64,000 nt of DNA from Bacteroidota bacterium. GTDB taxonomy: Bacteria > Bacteroidota > Bacteroidia > Bacteroidales > FEN-979. The stretch lies in assembly GCA_026391835.1 (NCBI GenBank), contig JAPLDF010000012.1, positions 1-64,000 of the forward strand. Direction: 5' to 3'. This document shows, in pieces, positions 8,745 to 19,296 of this stretch; the first letter of the stretch is position 1, and each line of letters starts with the position of its first letter. Both the position numbers and the translations under genes were made by a program. The notes below the pieces were generated by a model. That model saw only the letters and a list, made by a program, of their open reading frames with translations, was not told the DNA's origin and did no database searches.

Positions 8745-9761
8745 ATGAAAAAGTTTCCCGCTTTTATTTGCATGCTGCTGTTTATTAGCACTGCAATGTT
8801 CGGCCAGGTGGGCATAGGCCCTACCAATACCCCTCCGGATAATTCAGCCATGCTGGATGTGAAATCCACAAGTAAAGGACTGCTGGTGCCGCGGATGACC
8901 CGAAACCAGATTTTTGCAATAAACGCACCGGCCAATGGGTTGCTTGTATTCTGCACGACAGATGATAAGTTTTATGCCTATGTTGCCGGTGCAAGCATGT
9001 GGAAGGAAATATTGTATGGCACGGGAACAATCGCCCCCGGCTATTTCAGAAGCGGCATCTTCCTGCACCATTCAACGGGATCCAATATCTGGGGCCCCAA
9101 TGGCAGTCCGACAAGTGTCCCCCAGGAGATGGCTGCCTACAATACAGCTCACGGGTTTACCGGTGCGCAGGCTGTTGCCATGAACGAAGAGTGGTGGAGC
9201 CCGGGCGATAATGAATGGGTCACCCAGCATGAATTCTTTGAAGACCCGGATCCCGTGAGCGGTATTGGCTATTACCTGCCCGGCAATAAAATCATTGTAA
9301 TAAAATCCTGCTTTCCTTCTTCTGCAATGACAGGCTATGGACATGCCTCCGATACGCTTTCACCCTGGCTGAAAACACTTTATAATTACAAATGGCATTG
9401 GCGTCATATCATCAGGGCAATGAGTTCCCATCCGGATAATTTTTTTGTCATCTGGACAAATGCACCGCTTGAGCCGTATTCGACAAATACATCAGAAGCC
9501 CTGTTGTCAAACCAGTTTTGCACCTGGGCAAAAGATACGCTTGCCACCGGACTTGATGCCGGTTACGGGGCATTCCCTCCCAATGTTTATGTGTTTGATT
9601 TCTTTCACAAGCTCACAGGCGCCAATGGTATGATGCTCGGGATCTATGCGGCTTCACCGTACGACAGCCATCCCAATGCGGCGGCAACCCAGCTAGTTGC
9701 CCCCCAGTTTGTCCAGGAGATATTCAACGCTTCGATCGCGTATGAAACGATTGCTCCCTGA
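8745..9761 (+). CDS. Secreted SGNH-hydrolase-like protein with tail-fibre-like N-terminus (338 aa)
   Basis: A signal peptide at 1-20 (MKKFPAFICMLLFISTAMFG) precedes a segment at about 22-90 with VGIGPTNTPPDNSAMLDV, KGLLVPRM and ANGLLVFCTTDDKFY. This is a widespread Bacteroidota N-terminal segment that often precedes variable surface domains. The rest has IFLHHSTGSNIW with Ser110 and DSHPN with Asp307/His309. That arrangement resembles SGNH/GDSL-like esterases, with an early nucleophile after HH and a late Asp-x-His. The catalytic triad is inferred, not proved. There is no T9SS signal at the C-terminus. It is convergent with the OmpA gene. The substrate is unknown; an acyl or acetyl ester would fit the fold. 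Confidence 0.65.
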   Translation: MKKFPAFICMLLFISTAMFGQVGIGPTNTPPDNSAMLDVKSTSKGLLVPRMTRNQIFAINAPANGLLVFCTTDDKFYAYVAGASMWKEILYGTGTIAPGYFRSGIFLHHSTGSNIWGPNGSPTSVPQEMAAYNTAHGFTGAQAVAMNEEWWSPGDNEWVTQHEFFEDPDPVSGIGYYLPGNKIIVIKSCFPSSAMTGYGHASDTLSPWLKTLYNYKWHWRHIIRAMSSHPDNFFVIWTNAPLEPYSTNTSEALLSNQFCTWAKDTLATGLDAGYGAFPPNVYVFDFFHKLTGANGMMLGIYAASPYDSHPNAAATQLVAPQFVQEIFNASIAYETIAP

Positions 9762-9780
9762 AGAAGGGTGGATCCGGGTA

Positions 9781-10593
9781 CTACTTCCTGATGATTTCCA
9801 CCCGCCTGTTTTTCGCTTTTCCTTCAGCCGTGCGGTTATCGGAAACTGGTTTCTCCTGTCCCCATCCGGTGGATGATATCCTTGTTTTATCAATTCCCTT
9901 GACGATCAAAGCGTCCATAACCGCTTTGGCCCTGTCGTTTGAAAGCTTTTTATTGCTTGCGGCATCACCAACATTGTCAGTATGGCCTTCGATGCTGATC
10001 TTAAGTGTCAGATCAAGTTTCATCAGCTCATATACCTGGTCGATAACCGGAAACGATTCATCTTTGATGGTTGATTTGCCTGTTTCAAAAAGGATGTTGA
10101 GTGCAATAAAGCCATCTTTGTTCAATGCATCAAGCATTTCATTTGCAGTGATATCCTGTTTCATTGCCTCCATTTCAAGTACATACAGCAATATGTCACT
10201 GTTGTTGGTACAGGCTACTTTTATTTTATAATCTTTCCCGTTTTTATTCAGTTCATAACAGCCCAGCCCGTCTTCTTCATAAACTTTCCTGCCCCCGATT
10301 TTAACGATGGCATTGGCATAATTTTTTATGATCTGCAGGCGGCTAGGCTCTGTTTTTCCTGATTCCAGGTTGAACACATACCACGAATAGGTTAGATTTC
10401 CTTCAAATTTTATATCCTGCCCCTTGCTGTCATAAAAATCGAGCGCGTTGAAGTTTTCGGTGCATTCTGAAATATAGTACCCCGGCATGCGCGTCAGCAG
10501 GGAATGGTCCCTGCACTTCTCGGCATCTTCCTGGGCAAACCCGCATTTCATGGTTGTCAAAACGAGTACAATGGCAAAAAACAGTTTATTCAT
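9781..10593 (-). CDS. OmpA-family protein (270 aa)
   Basis: An N-terminal signal (MNKLFFAIVLVLTTMKCGFA) precedes a Cys-containing region at about 21-150 and an OmpA-like peptidoglycan-binding domain at about 155-270. The domain carries FETGKSTI, SIEGHTDNVGD, the helix NDRAKAVMDAL and the basic end KNRRVEII. Such domains bind meso-diaminopimelate in peptidoglycan and link the outer membrane to the wall. The N-terminal half is a domain rather than a barrel and is seen in Bacteroidota OmpA proteins of unknown role. It is transcribed alone, from a TATTTTTG element 65 bp upstream. Confidence 0.85.
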   Translation of the reverse strand: MNKLFFAIVLVLTTMKCGFAQEDAEKCRDHSLLTRMPGYYISECTENFNALDFYDSKGQDIKFEGNLTYSWYVFNLESGKTEPSRLQIIKNYANAIVKIGGRKVYEEDGLGCYELNKNGKDYKIKVACTNNSDILLYVLEMEAMKQDITANEMLDALNKDGFIALNILFETGKSTIKDESFPVIDQVYELMKLDLTLKISIEGHTDNVGDAASNKKLSNDRAKAVMDALIVKGIDKTRISSTGWGQEKPVSDNRTAEGKAKNRRVEIIRK

Positions 10594-10657
10594 TTTTGTT
10601 CATTTTAAGAAATGGATATTGACCTTAAAATTTTATGCTTTAAGGATATTTAAGGAA

Positions 10658-10665
10658 CAAAAATA
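10658..10665 (-). promoter_or_regulatory. Putative -7 element (TATTTTTG)
   Basis: It matches TAnnTTTG 65 bp upstream of the OmpA-family gene on the minus strand. Confidence 0.4.
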
Positions 10666-10729
10666 GCAATTATTGGCCAGATGCCTGCAGTTTCAACATT
10701 TTATCAGCTGGTGGTGCCAGGTCCGACGG

Positions 10730-10799
10730 TTTGTGTTTCTTATTGTCTTAAAGGCTTAGTGGCAATTTTTTGTTTTATAACTTTTCATAACAGACTCAA
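10730..10799. repeat. Dispersed inverted-repeat element, right-half copy
   Basis: The order TTTGTGTTTC, AAAGGCTTAGTGGCA, TGTTTTAT, then ACAGACTCAA aligns with the right half of the element at 30140-30387 (TTTGTTTTTC, GTCTTTGTGGCA, TGTTTTAT, GCAGACTCAA). The left half and octamer array are missing. This is a solo end of the family. Confidence 0.5.
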
Positions 10800-10885
10800 T
10801 ATTTCTGACTTTATTAGAAAAAAATTGACGGATCGCAATATTACCAGTTCGTCCTGATTTATCAACGTCATCAGCACCTGATGCA

Positions 10886-10958
10886 GGGCCCTGAAAGGGC
10901 CCGGTTTCAATAACCGTGGGTGGAACCCACGGTTACTGAGATTCCGCCACTTCGTGGC
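10886..10958. repeat. Cluster of three palindromes, REP-like
   Basis: Three hairpins are packed together: GGGCCC-5-GGGCCC (10886-10902), an 11-bp perfect stem TAACCGTGGGT around GGA (10911-10935), and GCCAC-TTC-GTGGC (10946-10958). No coding frame here is credible. Clustered palindromes between genes resemble REP elements mobilised by IS200-like RAYT transposases. No such transposase is in the window. Confidence 0.55.
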
Positions 10959-11183
10959 TGCCTGAAAAACAGCTTCCTGGTCCTGCAGGAAAACCGGACT
11001 TGGGTTCCTGTCAGGAGAAGTGCAATCAGGAGTCATTGTTTTTTCATTTGTCAAAATTATTGTTTTTTACACGATGACAAACTGATGCCAGTTCAACTGC
11101 AACAGCAGTCAACAGGCAGGAGGAGATAAAGAGATGCGTGCGACTGGTTTTCCCGTGAATAATCCTTAAAAACCGGGAAGGTT

Positions 11184-11456
11184 TTACCCGGCAGTCACAG
11201 GGTCAATGATGACGGATACTTCCGCTACACTATTCGCAGGGAATCCTCCCTGCCTGGCATGTTCAAGTACCATTTCCTTGTTAGGGGCGATGTTGACGCA
11301 ATAAATCTTATCGGTGGTTACATAGCTGTGTACCCATTGAATTTGGGGCCCCATTTTACTTAAAACCCCGCAGGATGTTTGTGAAATGGCCTTCAGTTGC
11401 TCCGCCGATAATTTTCCGGCTCCGGGAATTTCCCGTTCAATGACATATTTTGGCAT
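11184..11456 (-). CDS. DUF4242-type small protein (90 aa)
   Basis: The whole 90 residues fit the DUF4242 pattern: MPKYVIEREIPGAGKLS at the start, a central VHSYVTTDKIYCVNIAPN, then a helix and SVIIDPVTAG. Members are small ferredoxin-fold-like alpha/beta cytoplasmic proteins, and one studied relative (SCO4226) binds nickel. Two His residues (His43, His65) and three Cys residues are visible here, but metal binding is only an inference. There is no signal peptide. The gene stands alone between palindromic repeats, with no promoter consensus that I can support. Confidence 0.8.
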   Translation of the reverse strand: MPKYVIEREIPGAGKLSAEQLKAISQTSCGVLSKMGPQIQWVHSYVTTDKIYCVNIAPNKEMVLEHARQGGFPANSVAEVSVIIDPVTAG

Positions 11457-11532
11457 AGAATTATTATTTAGGTGAATACAATGACAAAGAAAACATCAAT
11501 TAAAACTGTTTGGAATCCTCGACAAATCTTCT

Positions 11533-11553
11533 CCCTCCCCTCCAAGGGGAGGG
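11533..11553. repeat. Short G/C-run palindrome
   Basis: A 9-bp perfect inverted repeat, CCCTCCCCT / AGGGGAGGG with a 3-base loop, is flanked by more purine-rich sequence (CTGGGGAGAGG). It resembles intergenic REP-type sequences common in Bacteroidota. It sits in the 195-bp gap between the DUF4242 gene and the 1301-aa gene. Confidence 0.4.
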
Positions 11554-11651
11554 CTGGGGAGAGGTCATATACAACAAGTTAATGATGTAAATTGTCGCCT
11601 TTACGATCTGAATATTTCATCTGAATAAATTTTAAACAGACTCTGATCAAA

Positions 11652-14600
11652 TTATAGTTTTATCAGTTTTATGGTTTCAGCAGAGTTTAGTGTGACAACA
11701 TGCAGGAAATAGAGCCCCGGCGGCATGTCCGCGATAGACAGGGTATACCTGACGTCGCCGTTCATCATTTTGCTGATCAGCCGGACCCCGCCTGTATTGA
11801 AAAGTTCAACTGTTGCCGGCCGTGGCCCCTGGTCCCCGCCCAGTTCAATTGTCAGCAAACCGGTTGTTGGGTTTGGGTAGACTCTCATGTTCCGGGATAC
11901 CGGGACAACGGGCACCGTTTCAGTCCCCGCGACAACCGTCACCATGGCGGGCGCCATGCCGCCGCAATACTGGTTGTTCGTGGTGATGTACCCATGCATG
12001 TATCCGCCCGAAGCCGCCGTTGTACCGGTCTGGTAAACAATGTTCTGACCGGCTACCATGGTGGCGCTCCCGCCGCTCTGAATCGTGAAAGTGGTTCCCC
12101 CGCCAGCCACAAAGATTGTCTGGAGGGCGTTGTAGCACTGAACCGACCCTGAAGCCACCACGGTATTCCCCGGGTTGTAGGTCGAGGCAATTAAGGTGAC
12201 GGCAAGCGGCGGCGATATGTTTCCGTTTCCGCAATCGTTCGTACCGTAAACAGTGATGTTCCCGGAAACTGCCACTGCCGAATAATCCACCGTGATGCTG
12301 TTGGTGTTGGTGCCGGATGCGATCGAGGCCCCGGCCGGCAATATCCACACATAACCTGTGGCATTTGCTACAGGTGCAACCGAATAGGCGACCCCTGTAT
12401 GCCCCTGGGCTGAGACCGCCGCGCCTGAGATGGCCCCGGCTGCCCCTGTCAGGGACTTCACGGTCACAGCCACCGGCGTGCCGGTTCCTGTGCATCCATA
12501 AAGGTCTGTGACAGTAACCGAATAGTTTCCGGAGGCATTGACGGTGAGACCGGGGGTGGTGGCCCCGTTGGACCAGAGGTAGCCGGAATAGCCGGCCAGG
12601 GGTGCCGTAGAGGGAACCACCCATGTCGGTGTGCCCGCAAAGGTGCCGTTAAAGCCGTGCCCGGTGAGGTCGGCCGCGTTAACGCCCGATCCTTCGTCGA
12701 ACCTGTAACAGGCTACGAGCCCGCTGGTTGATGGTGGTACGACCGCGCCCATGCCCGACTGGATCTGCGCCTGCGTCCTGGCCACATTCCAGATGCGGAT
12801 CTCATCCATCCTGCCGGTGAAATAATCCGGAAGATCCCATCTCCTGGCTATCCGCCACTCCTCGGTGCTGGTTGGCAGCACGGAGGAAGCTGGCAGCGAT
12901 CCGGCGGCAACGCCGTTTACATAGATCCTGATGGCTGTTTGGTCGTAGGTGGCCGCGATATGCGTCCAGGTATTGAGCGGCAGGTTCACCGTGCTCGCTG
13001 CGCTGGTCCAGGCTCCGGCGTAAAATCCCGCGGAGATCTGCTGTCCGTTCAGGTAAATAGAGAATTTTATCGTGCCGTCCGTCAGGAAAGCCTCCCCAAC
13101 CAGTGCCGGGATGCCGACGGTGGCAGCGGTCTGGTAAAACCACCCCTCCACTGTGATCCGGTTGGTGCCGAAGGAGGAGTTGATTGTTGCCGGAATGGTC
13201 ACATAATTCCCGGAACCGGCGAACTGCAGGGCATTGCCGCCTGTGGGGGTCAGTTGAACCGAGCCGCCTGGACAAAATGTCGTGGGACCGCCTGCTGCAA
13301 TGGACGGACTTTCAACCGGGCAGCCGATCAGCAGGGTATAGGTGGAACCCGCACCGCTGCAGCCGTTTGCGTCGGTAGCTGTAACGATGATAGGGAAGGT
13401 GCCTGTTACGGAAGGAACCCCGCTCAGCACGCCGCCGGATGACAGCGTCAATCCTGCAGGCAACACACTTGAGGTGCTGTAGGTCACTGAAACCGCCCCG
13501 CCCGTGGAGGTGAAGGTTTTACTGAATACCGCCCCGGCTGTTCCGCTGGCCCCTGCAGGGTTCTGAACCGCAATGACCGGGCAGATCTTCAGGATCGCCA
13601 CACCGGCCCGCGACTGCCCGTCGGGATTGGTGACCGTGATGGTCTGCAATCCTGCTGCAGCGCCGGTCGTGTTGATGTTCACCGTAATATGGGTCGGATC
13701 GGTATAGGTGACAGAGTTCACCACCACGCCCCCGGAAACAACGGCTGAAATGTGATGAAAAGCAAGTGCAGGTGCCGCAATGTTGGCTCCCGGATCATAG
13801 AACCCGCTGCCACTGACCACAGTTCCTGTCACCACCACGTTTACAGATGCCTGACCGGCTAATGCCGAAGTTGGGAGGCAACTTGCAGGGGTGGCGGGGG
13901 GCGGTGCGATCAGTTTGGTTACATTGCATCCATAAACATCGGTGCCCGCACAATACTGATTTACCATCCACATGGTCATGTCGTCCAGGGGGTCGAGCGA
14001 AACATAGGAATAATCGCCCCATCTCCTGGGCCCGCCCGGATCGCCGATAGGATTATACGCGGTTCCGCTGGCAGTGGTCAGAGCGATTGACTGGGTGGTT
14101 CCGGCCCCATCGGAGGCAAGCCGGCCTGTGGTTGCGGCATTTGCCGCGTAACTGGTGCCCGCCGAAGTCATGCCGAATGCGGCGTGCCCCTGCCCGGTAG
14201 CCATGACCGAGGGGAAAAAGTAATACCTGGGGTTGACAGCTGCAGGATCGAAGATGGTGCCCGATTGGTTGAGCGATGGGGTTGTGGCCAGGTTTGTGAG
14301 GTCATACCAGCGAACTCCGTTACGGTTTGGCGAAGTTGTCGTACCCGAGGCATTCACATGTATGGTGTGCGCGGTCCATAAATGCCCGCCACGGATCATG
14401 GCGGCAAACAGCCTGTCGTCAATCGCGTCGAGGTTGCCACTCGTACCACCGGTATTTCCAAGGTGGGGAACTGATGCGGGAAAGGAGGTGGAACTGACTG
14501 TGACGGGGATATTGGCCGAAATGGTCGGTATGCCGGCAGGTGAACTCACCCTGCGTAACATTAAGGTGCCATAGGTGGCGTTATCCACCCCGATGAAATA

Positions 14601-15557
14601 ACCCTGCGTGGCGGTGATGTCGAAATTATCGACTCCCTGCGGCGTATAGGGCCCGGAGCCGGTGGAGGTGAGGTTGAAGAACTGGGAAACAGTGTAGATC
14701 CCCCCGGACATCAGGATGTTCCTGTTGATAACATAGCCGTTGGTATGAAGAAAGCCGCCGGCCAGCGAAAACATGTTTCCCCCGATGTATACGGCGTTTA
14801 CATCAATCCCGATGGTGGGATAGTCGAAGAAAACGCCTGCTTCCCCGAGGAATGATGAGAAAGTCCAGGTGGTGCCGGCGGTGATGGTCGATGCATTGCT
14901 CACAGCTAAAAGGACCTTGTTTGGCAAGGCACCGGCACGGCCCGGCACATCAATGATAATAATGATCCATCTGCCTGAAAACCGGTCGTAGCGGATCCTG
15001 GGATCAGAGGTGAAATTGTTGCTAACAGGTGGTGTCATGACCGGGGCGAAGAAATTATCGGGGGTTACATTCAGCGCCCCGTCGGCAGCCCCGGTGGTTG
15101 CATTGAACGACCTGATGATGCCGTTCACGGCGACGATGTACTGGGTGGGACCGATGGATCCCATGTCGTCCGGGGGGAAAGGCCCGTTTGAGGAGCTGCT
15201 GGTGAACCCGTTGAACGAAGTCCCGATCGTTTGCGGCAGGTCCGTGGGGGGGTGCTGCGGAGTGACCAGGGCCCTGTCAATATCCGGATAGGTGGCAGCC
15301 TGTGGCGAAAGCGGGTTCTGGGGCAGGTTGGAACGGTCGGGGTATTCCTTTTCCGGCCGATCATGCATCACCGGGGCAGGGGCAAGCCGGGCCCGCTCCA
15401 TGATTTCTGACACCGTTTCGGTCCTGGTTGGACGGACCTTGATGGAAGCATCCGCAGGCTGGTCCTGTTGCGCAGATGCGTTTGAACCGGCAAAGAGAGC
15501 CACCCAGAACAAAATGAATGGGAGCAGGAGAGAGGATATGTAATTTGTTTTCTTCAT
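11652..15557 (-). CDS. Giant secreted LamG/Ig protein with T9SS type A sorting domain (1301 aa)
   Basis: A signal peptide at 1-29 (MKKTNYISSLLLPFILFWVA...) leads to a domain at about 100-540 beginning GTSFNGFTSSSS and GPTQYIVAVNG, probably a beta-propeller-like region of unknown role. Then come an IPT/Ig-like segment, a putative Ig domain (LPAGLTLSSGGVLSGVPSVTG), a LamG/concanavalin-like domain (GNYVTIPATINSSFG...WTHIAATYDQ...GRMDEIRIWNVAR), Gly-rich Ig-like linkers, and the cassette shared with the other two giants (CYNALQTIFVAGGG...GGYMHGYI). It ends in a T9SS signal (VYPNPTTGLLTIE...IKLIKL). LamG domains usually bind glycans or proteins. It is a surface or released protein of unknown target. 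A TATTTTTG element lies 121 bp upstream. Confidence 0.9.
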   Translation of the reverse strand: MKKTNYISSLLLPFILFWVALFAGSNASAQQDQPADASIKVRPTRTETVSEIMERARLAPAPVMHDRPEKEYPDRSNLPQNPLSPQAATYPDIDRALVTPQHPPTDLPQTIGTSFNGFTSSSSNGPFPPDDMGSIGPTQYIVAVNGIIRSFNATTGAADGALNVTPDNFFAPVMTPPVSNNFTSDPRIRYDRFSGRWIIIIIDVPGRAGALPNKVLLAVSNASTITAGTTWTFSSFLGEAGVFFDYPTIGIDVNAVYIGGNMFSLAGGFLHTNGYVINRNILMSGGIYTVSQFFNLTSTGSGPYTPQGVDNFDITATQGYFIGVDNATYGTLMLRRVSSPAGIPTISANIPVTVSSTSFPASVPHLGNTGGTSGNLDAIDDRLFAAMIRGGHLWTAHTIHVNASGTTTSPNRNGVRWYDLTNLATTPSLNQSGTIFDPAAVNPRYYFFPSVMATGQGHAAFGMTSAGTSYAANAATTGRLASDGAGTTQSIALTTASGTAYNPIGDPGGPRRWGDYSYVSLDPLDDMTMWMVNQYCAGTDVYGCNVTKLIAPPPATPASCLPTSALAGQASVNVVVTGTVVSGSGFYDPGANIAAPALAFHHISAVVSGGVVVNSVTYTDPTHITVNINTTGAAAGLQTITVTNPDGQSRAGVAILKICPVIAVQNPAGASGTAGAVFSKTFTSTGGAVSVTYSTSSVLPAGLTLSSGGVLSGVPSVTGTFPIIVTATDANGCSGAGSTYTLLIGCPVESPSIAAGGPTTFCPGGSVQLTPTGGNALQFAGSGNYVTIPATINSSFGTNRITVEGWFYQTAATVGIPALVGEAFLTDGTIKFSIYLNGQQISAGFYAGAWTSAASTVNLPLNTWTHIAATYDQTAIRIYVNGVAAGSLPASSVLPTSTEEWRIARRWDLPDYFTGRMDEIRIWNVARTQAQIQSGMGAVVPPSTSGLVACYRFDEGSGVNAADLTGHGFNGTFAGTPTWVVPSTAPLAGYSGYLWSNGATTPGLTVNASGNYSVTVTDLYGCTGTGTPVAVTVKSLTGAAGAISGAAVSAQGHTGVAYSVAPVANATGYVWILPAGASIASGTNTNSITVDYSAVAVSGNITVYGTNDCGNGNISPPLAVTLIASTYNPGNTVVASGSVQCYNALQTIFVAGGGTTFTIQSGGSATMVAGQNIVYQTGTTAASGGYMHGYITTNNQYCGGMAPAMVTVVAGTETVPVVPVSRNMRVYPNPTTGLLTIELGGDQGPRPATVELFNTGGVRLISKMMNGDVRYTLSIADMPPGLYFLHVVTLNSAETIKLIKL

Positions 15558-15677
15558 GATTTTTAGTTTGTAATGCGCATCAGATGCCAGCCGTGACAGT
15601 TTTGCCGGAATTAATCATTGAGCCCGTTGTCATCCTTGTTGCTGATATAGATCGCATAATGTTTTATTTAGACTCAA

Positions 15678-15685
15678 CAAAAATA
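15678..15685 (-). promoter_or_regulatory. Putative -7 element (TATTTTTG)
   Basis: It matches TAnnTTTG 121 bp upstream of the 1301-aa gene, in the divergent region shared with the beta-propeller gene. Confidence 0.35.
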
Positions 15686-15772
15686 ACAACAATAATGGAA
15701 TAAGTGGAAAAAATAAAAAATGGTCAGGCAGCAACCGGGTGAATGGGAGCGGAGAATGCCGTGTGAAATTTT

Positions 15773-15780
15773 TAACTTTG
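15773..15780 (+). promoter_or_regulatory. Putative -7 element (TAACTTTG) that decides the downstream start
   Basis: It matches the consensus and lies after the earliest in-frame ATG (15720) but 75 bp before the ATG at 15855. Transcription from here excludes the longer start. Confidence 0.5.
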
Positions 15781-15854
15781 CAGGGTGGCGAAAATCGAAA
15801 AAAAGAATTTTACAGTCCAAATCCTTCATTGATCAAACACAAAAACAGCGCATT

Positions 15855-17108
15855 ATGAAAAACCTGGTGATGCCTTTTATTTTCCTTGTAATTCTTTCCA
15901 CGTTTGCACGCGGACAGGCAACCAGCGAATGGCGCGAAGAAAACCGCACCGGTGTCTCAGCAGAAACGGGCCTTCTGCAATCATGGCCTGCTGCCGGCCC
16001 AGGCCTCCTGTGGTGCAACACTGAACTCAGCAAAGGCAACGCCTCGGTTTCTTTCGGCGGGAATACCATTTATACCACCGGTACCATTGACTCCGTCGAC
16101 GTGCTTTATGCATTGGATCTTAAGGGCAGGATGATGTGGCAAACCGTTATGGGGCGTGCATGGAATGAATCGTTCCCTGAAAGCAGGTCAACCCCCACCG
16201 TTGAAGGCAATTACGTGTACACTTCAAGCGGGTACGGCGACCTGGCCTGCATCGACGGAATCTCAGGCAAAGTAATCTGGTCGTACAGGGCAAGCGAACT
16301 CAACAAAGGCACGTATGGCAAATGGGGCATCGCCGAATCGCTCCTGCTCGACGGGAACAGGCTTTTTTTCTCGCCCGGCGGGCCTGAAACGATGACCATT
16401 GCCCTGGATAAGATGACAGGAGATCTCATATGGAAATCAGCAAGCCTCAATGATAAACCTGCCTATGTTTCACCCATCCTCATCGATTTTGCAGGTAAAA
16501 AAACCATTGTAAATGTTTCGCTGGGCCACGTATATGCCGTTGATGCTGCGAATGGTGAAATTCTCTGGTCCGTGGCCCATGAGCGCCCTGCCTCTTATAA
16601 TCCCAACTGGGACCTGATCAAATGCACGACACCCCTGTTTTATCATGATATGGTTTATGCAACAGGTGGTTACAATACCGGTGGCATGATGATTAAAGTT
16701 GCCGGCGATGGCAAAAGTGCTTCCGTGGCCTGGACAGACAGTGTACTCGATAACCATCACGGGGGTGTGGTGCTTGTAAACGGATTTATTTACGGCTCAA
16801 ACTGGCTGAACAACGGCAACGGGAACTGGTGCTGCCTGGACTGGAATACAGGGAAAAAGATGTGGGAAGATCACTGGAACTGCAAGGGTTCTGTCATTTC
16901 AGCCGAAGGAATGCTCTATGTATATGATGAAAAGAAGGGAAATGTTGGCCTCGTGAAAGCCACAAACGAAAAATTCGACCTGGTAAGCAGTTTCCAGGTT
17001 ACCCGGGGAACAACAGGCCCGTTCTGGGCTCACCCGGCCATACACAACGGCATATTGTACCTCAGGCACAACAATGCGTTGATGGCATATGACATTAAAC
17101 AGAAATAA
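15855..17108 (+). CDS. Exported PQQ-like beta-propeller protein (417 aa)
   Basis: I chose the ATG at 15855. It gives a clean signal peptide (MKNLVMPFIFLVILSTFARG) and lies after the TAACTTTG element. The mature protein is a series of blades with Trp-docking style repeats (LYALDLKGRMMWQT, LACIDGISGKVIWSY, TIALDKMTGDLIWKS, VYAVDAANGEILWSV, WCCLDWNTGKKMWED). This is the pattern of pyrrolo-quinoline-quinone-type or BamB-like eight-bladed propellers. No cofactor residues can be assigned. It is likely a periplasmic scaffold or sensor, or a sugar/alcohol dehydrogenase-like fold without activity. It precedes an aldo/keto reductase by 19 bp, so the two are probably co-transcribed. Confidence 0.8.
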   Translation: MKNLVMPFIFLVILSTFARGQATSEWREENRTGVSAETGLLQSWPAAGPGLLWCNTELSKGNASVSFGGNTIYTTGTIDSVDVLYALDLKGRMMWQTVMGRAWNESFPESRSTPTVEGNYVYTSSGYGDLACIDGISGKVIWSYRASELNKGTYGKWGIAESLLLDGNRLFFSPGGPETMTIALDKMTGDLIWKSASLNDKPAYVSPILIDFAGKKTIVNVSLGHVYAVDAANGEILWSVAHERPASYNPNWDLIKCTTPLFYHDMVYATGGYNTGGMMIKVAGDGKSASVAWTDSVLDNHHGGVVLVNGFIYGSNWLNNGNGNWCCLDWNTGKKMWEDHWNCKGSVISAEGMLYVYDEKKGNVGLVKATNEKFDLVSSFQVTRGTTGPFWAHPAIHNGILYLRHNNALMAYDIKQK

Positions 17109-17127
17109 CTACAAATATTAACCATAG

Positions 17128-19292
<2,165 letters not shown>

Positions 19293-19296
19293 TCCT

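Noticed and set aside
10785-11054. 89-codon frame on the minus strand
   Set aside because: It runs across the palindrome cluster and the half repeat element, and its sequence has no protein-like pattern.
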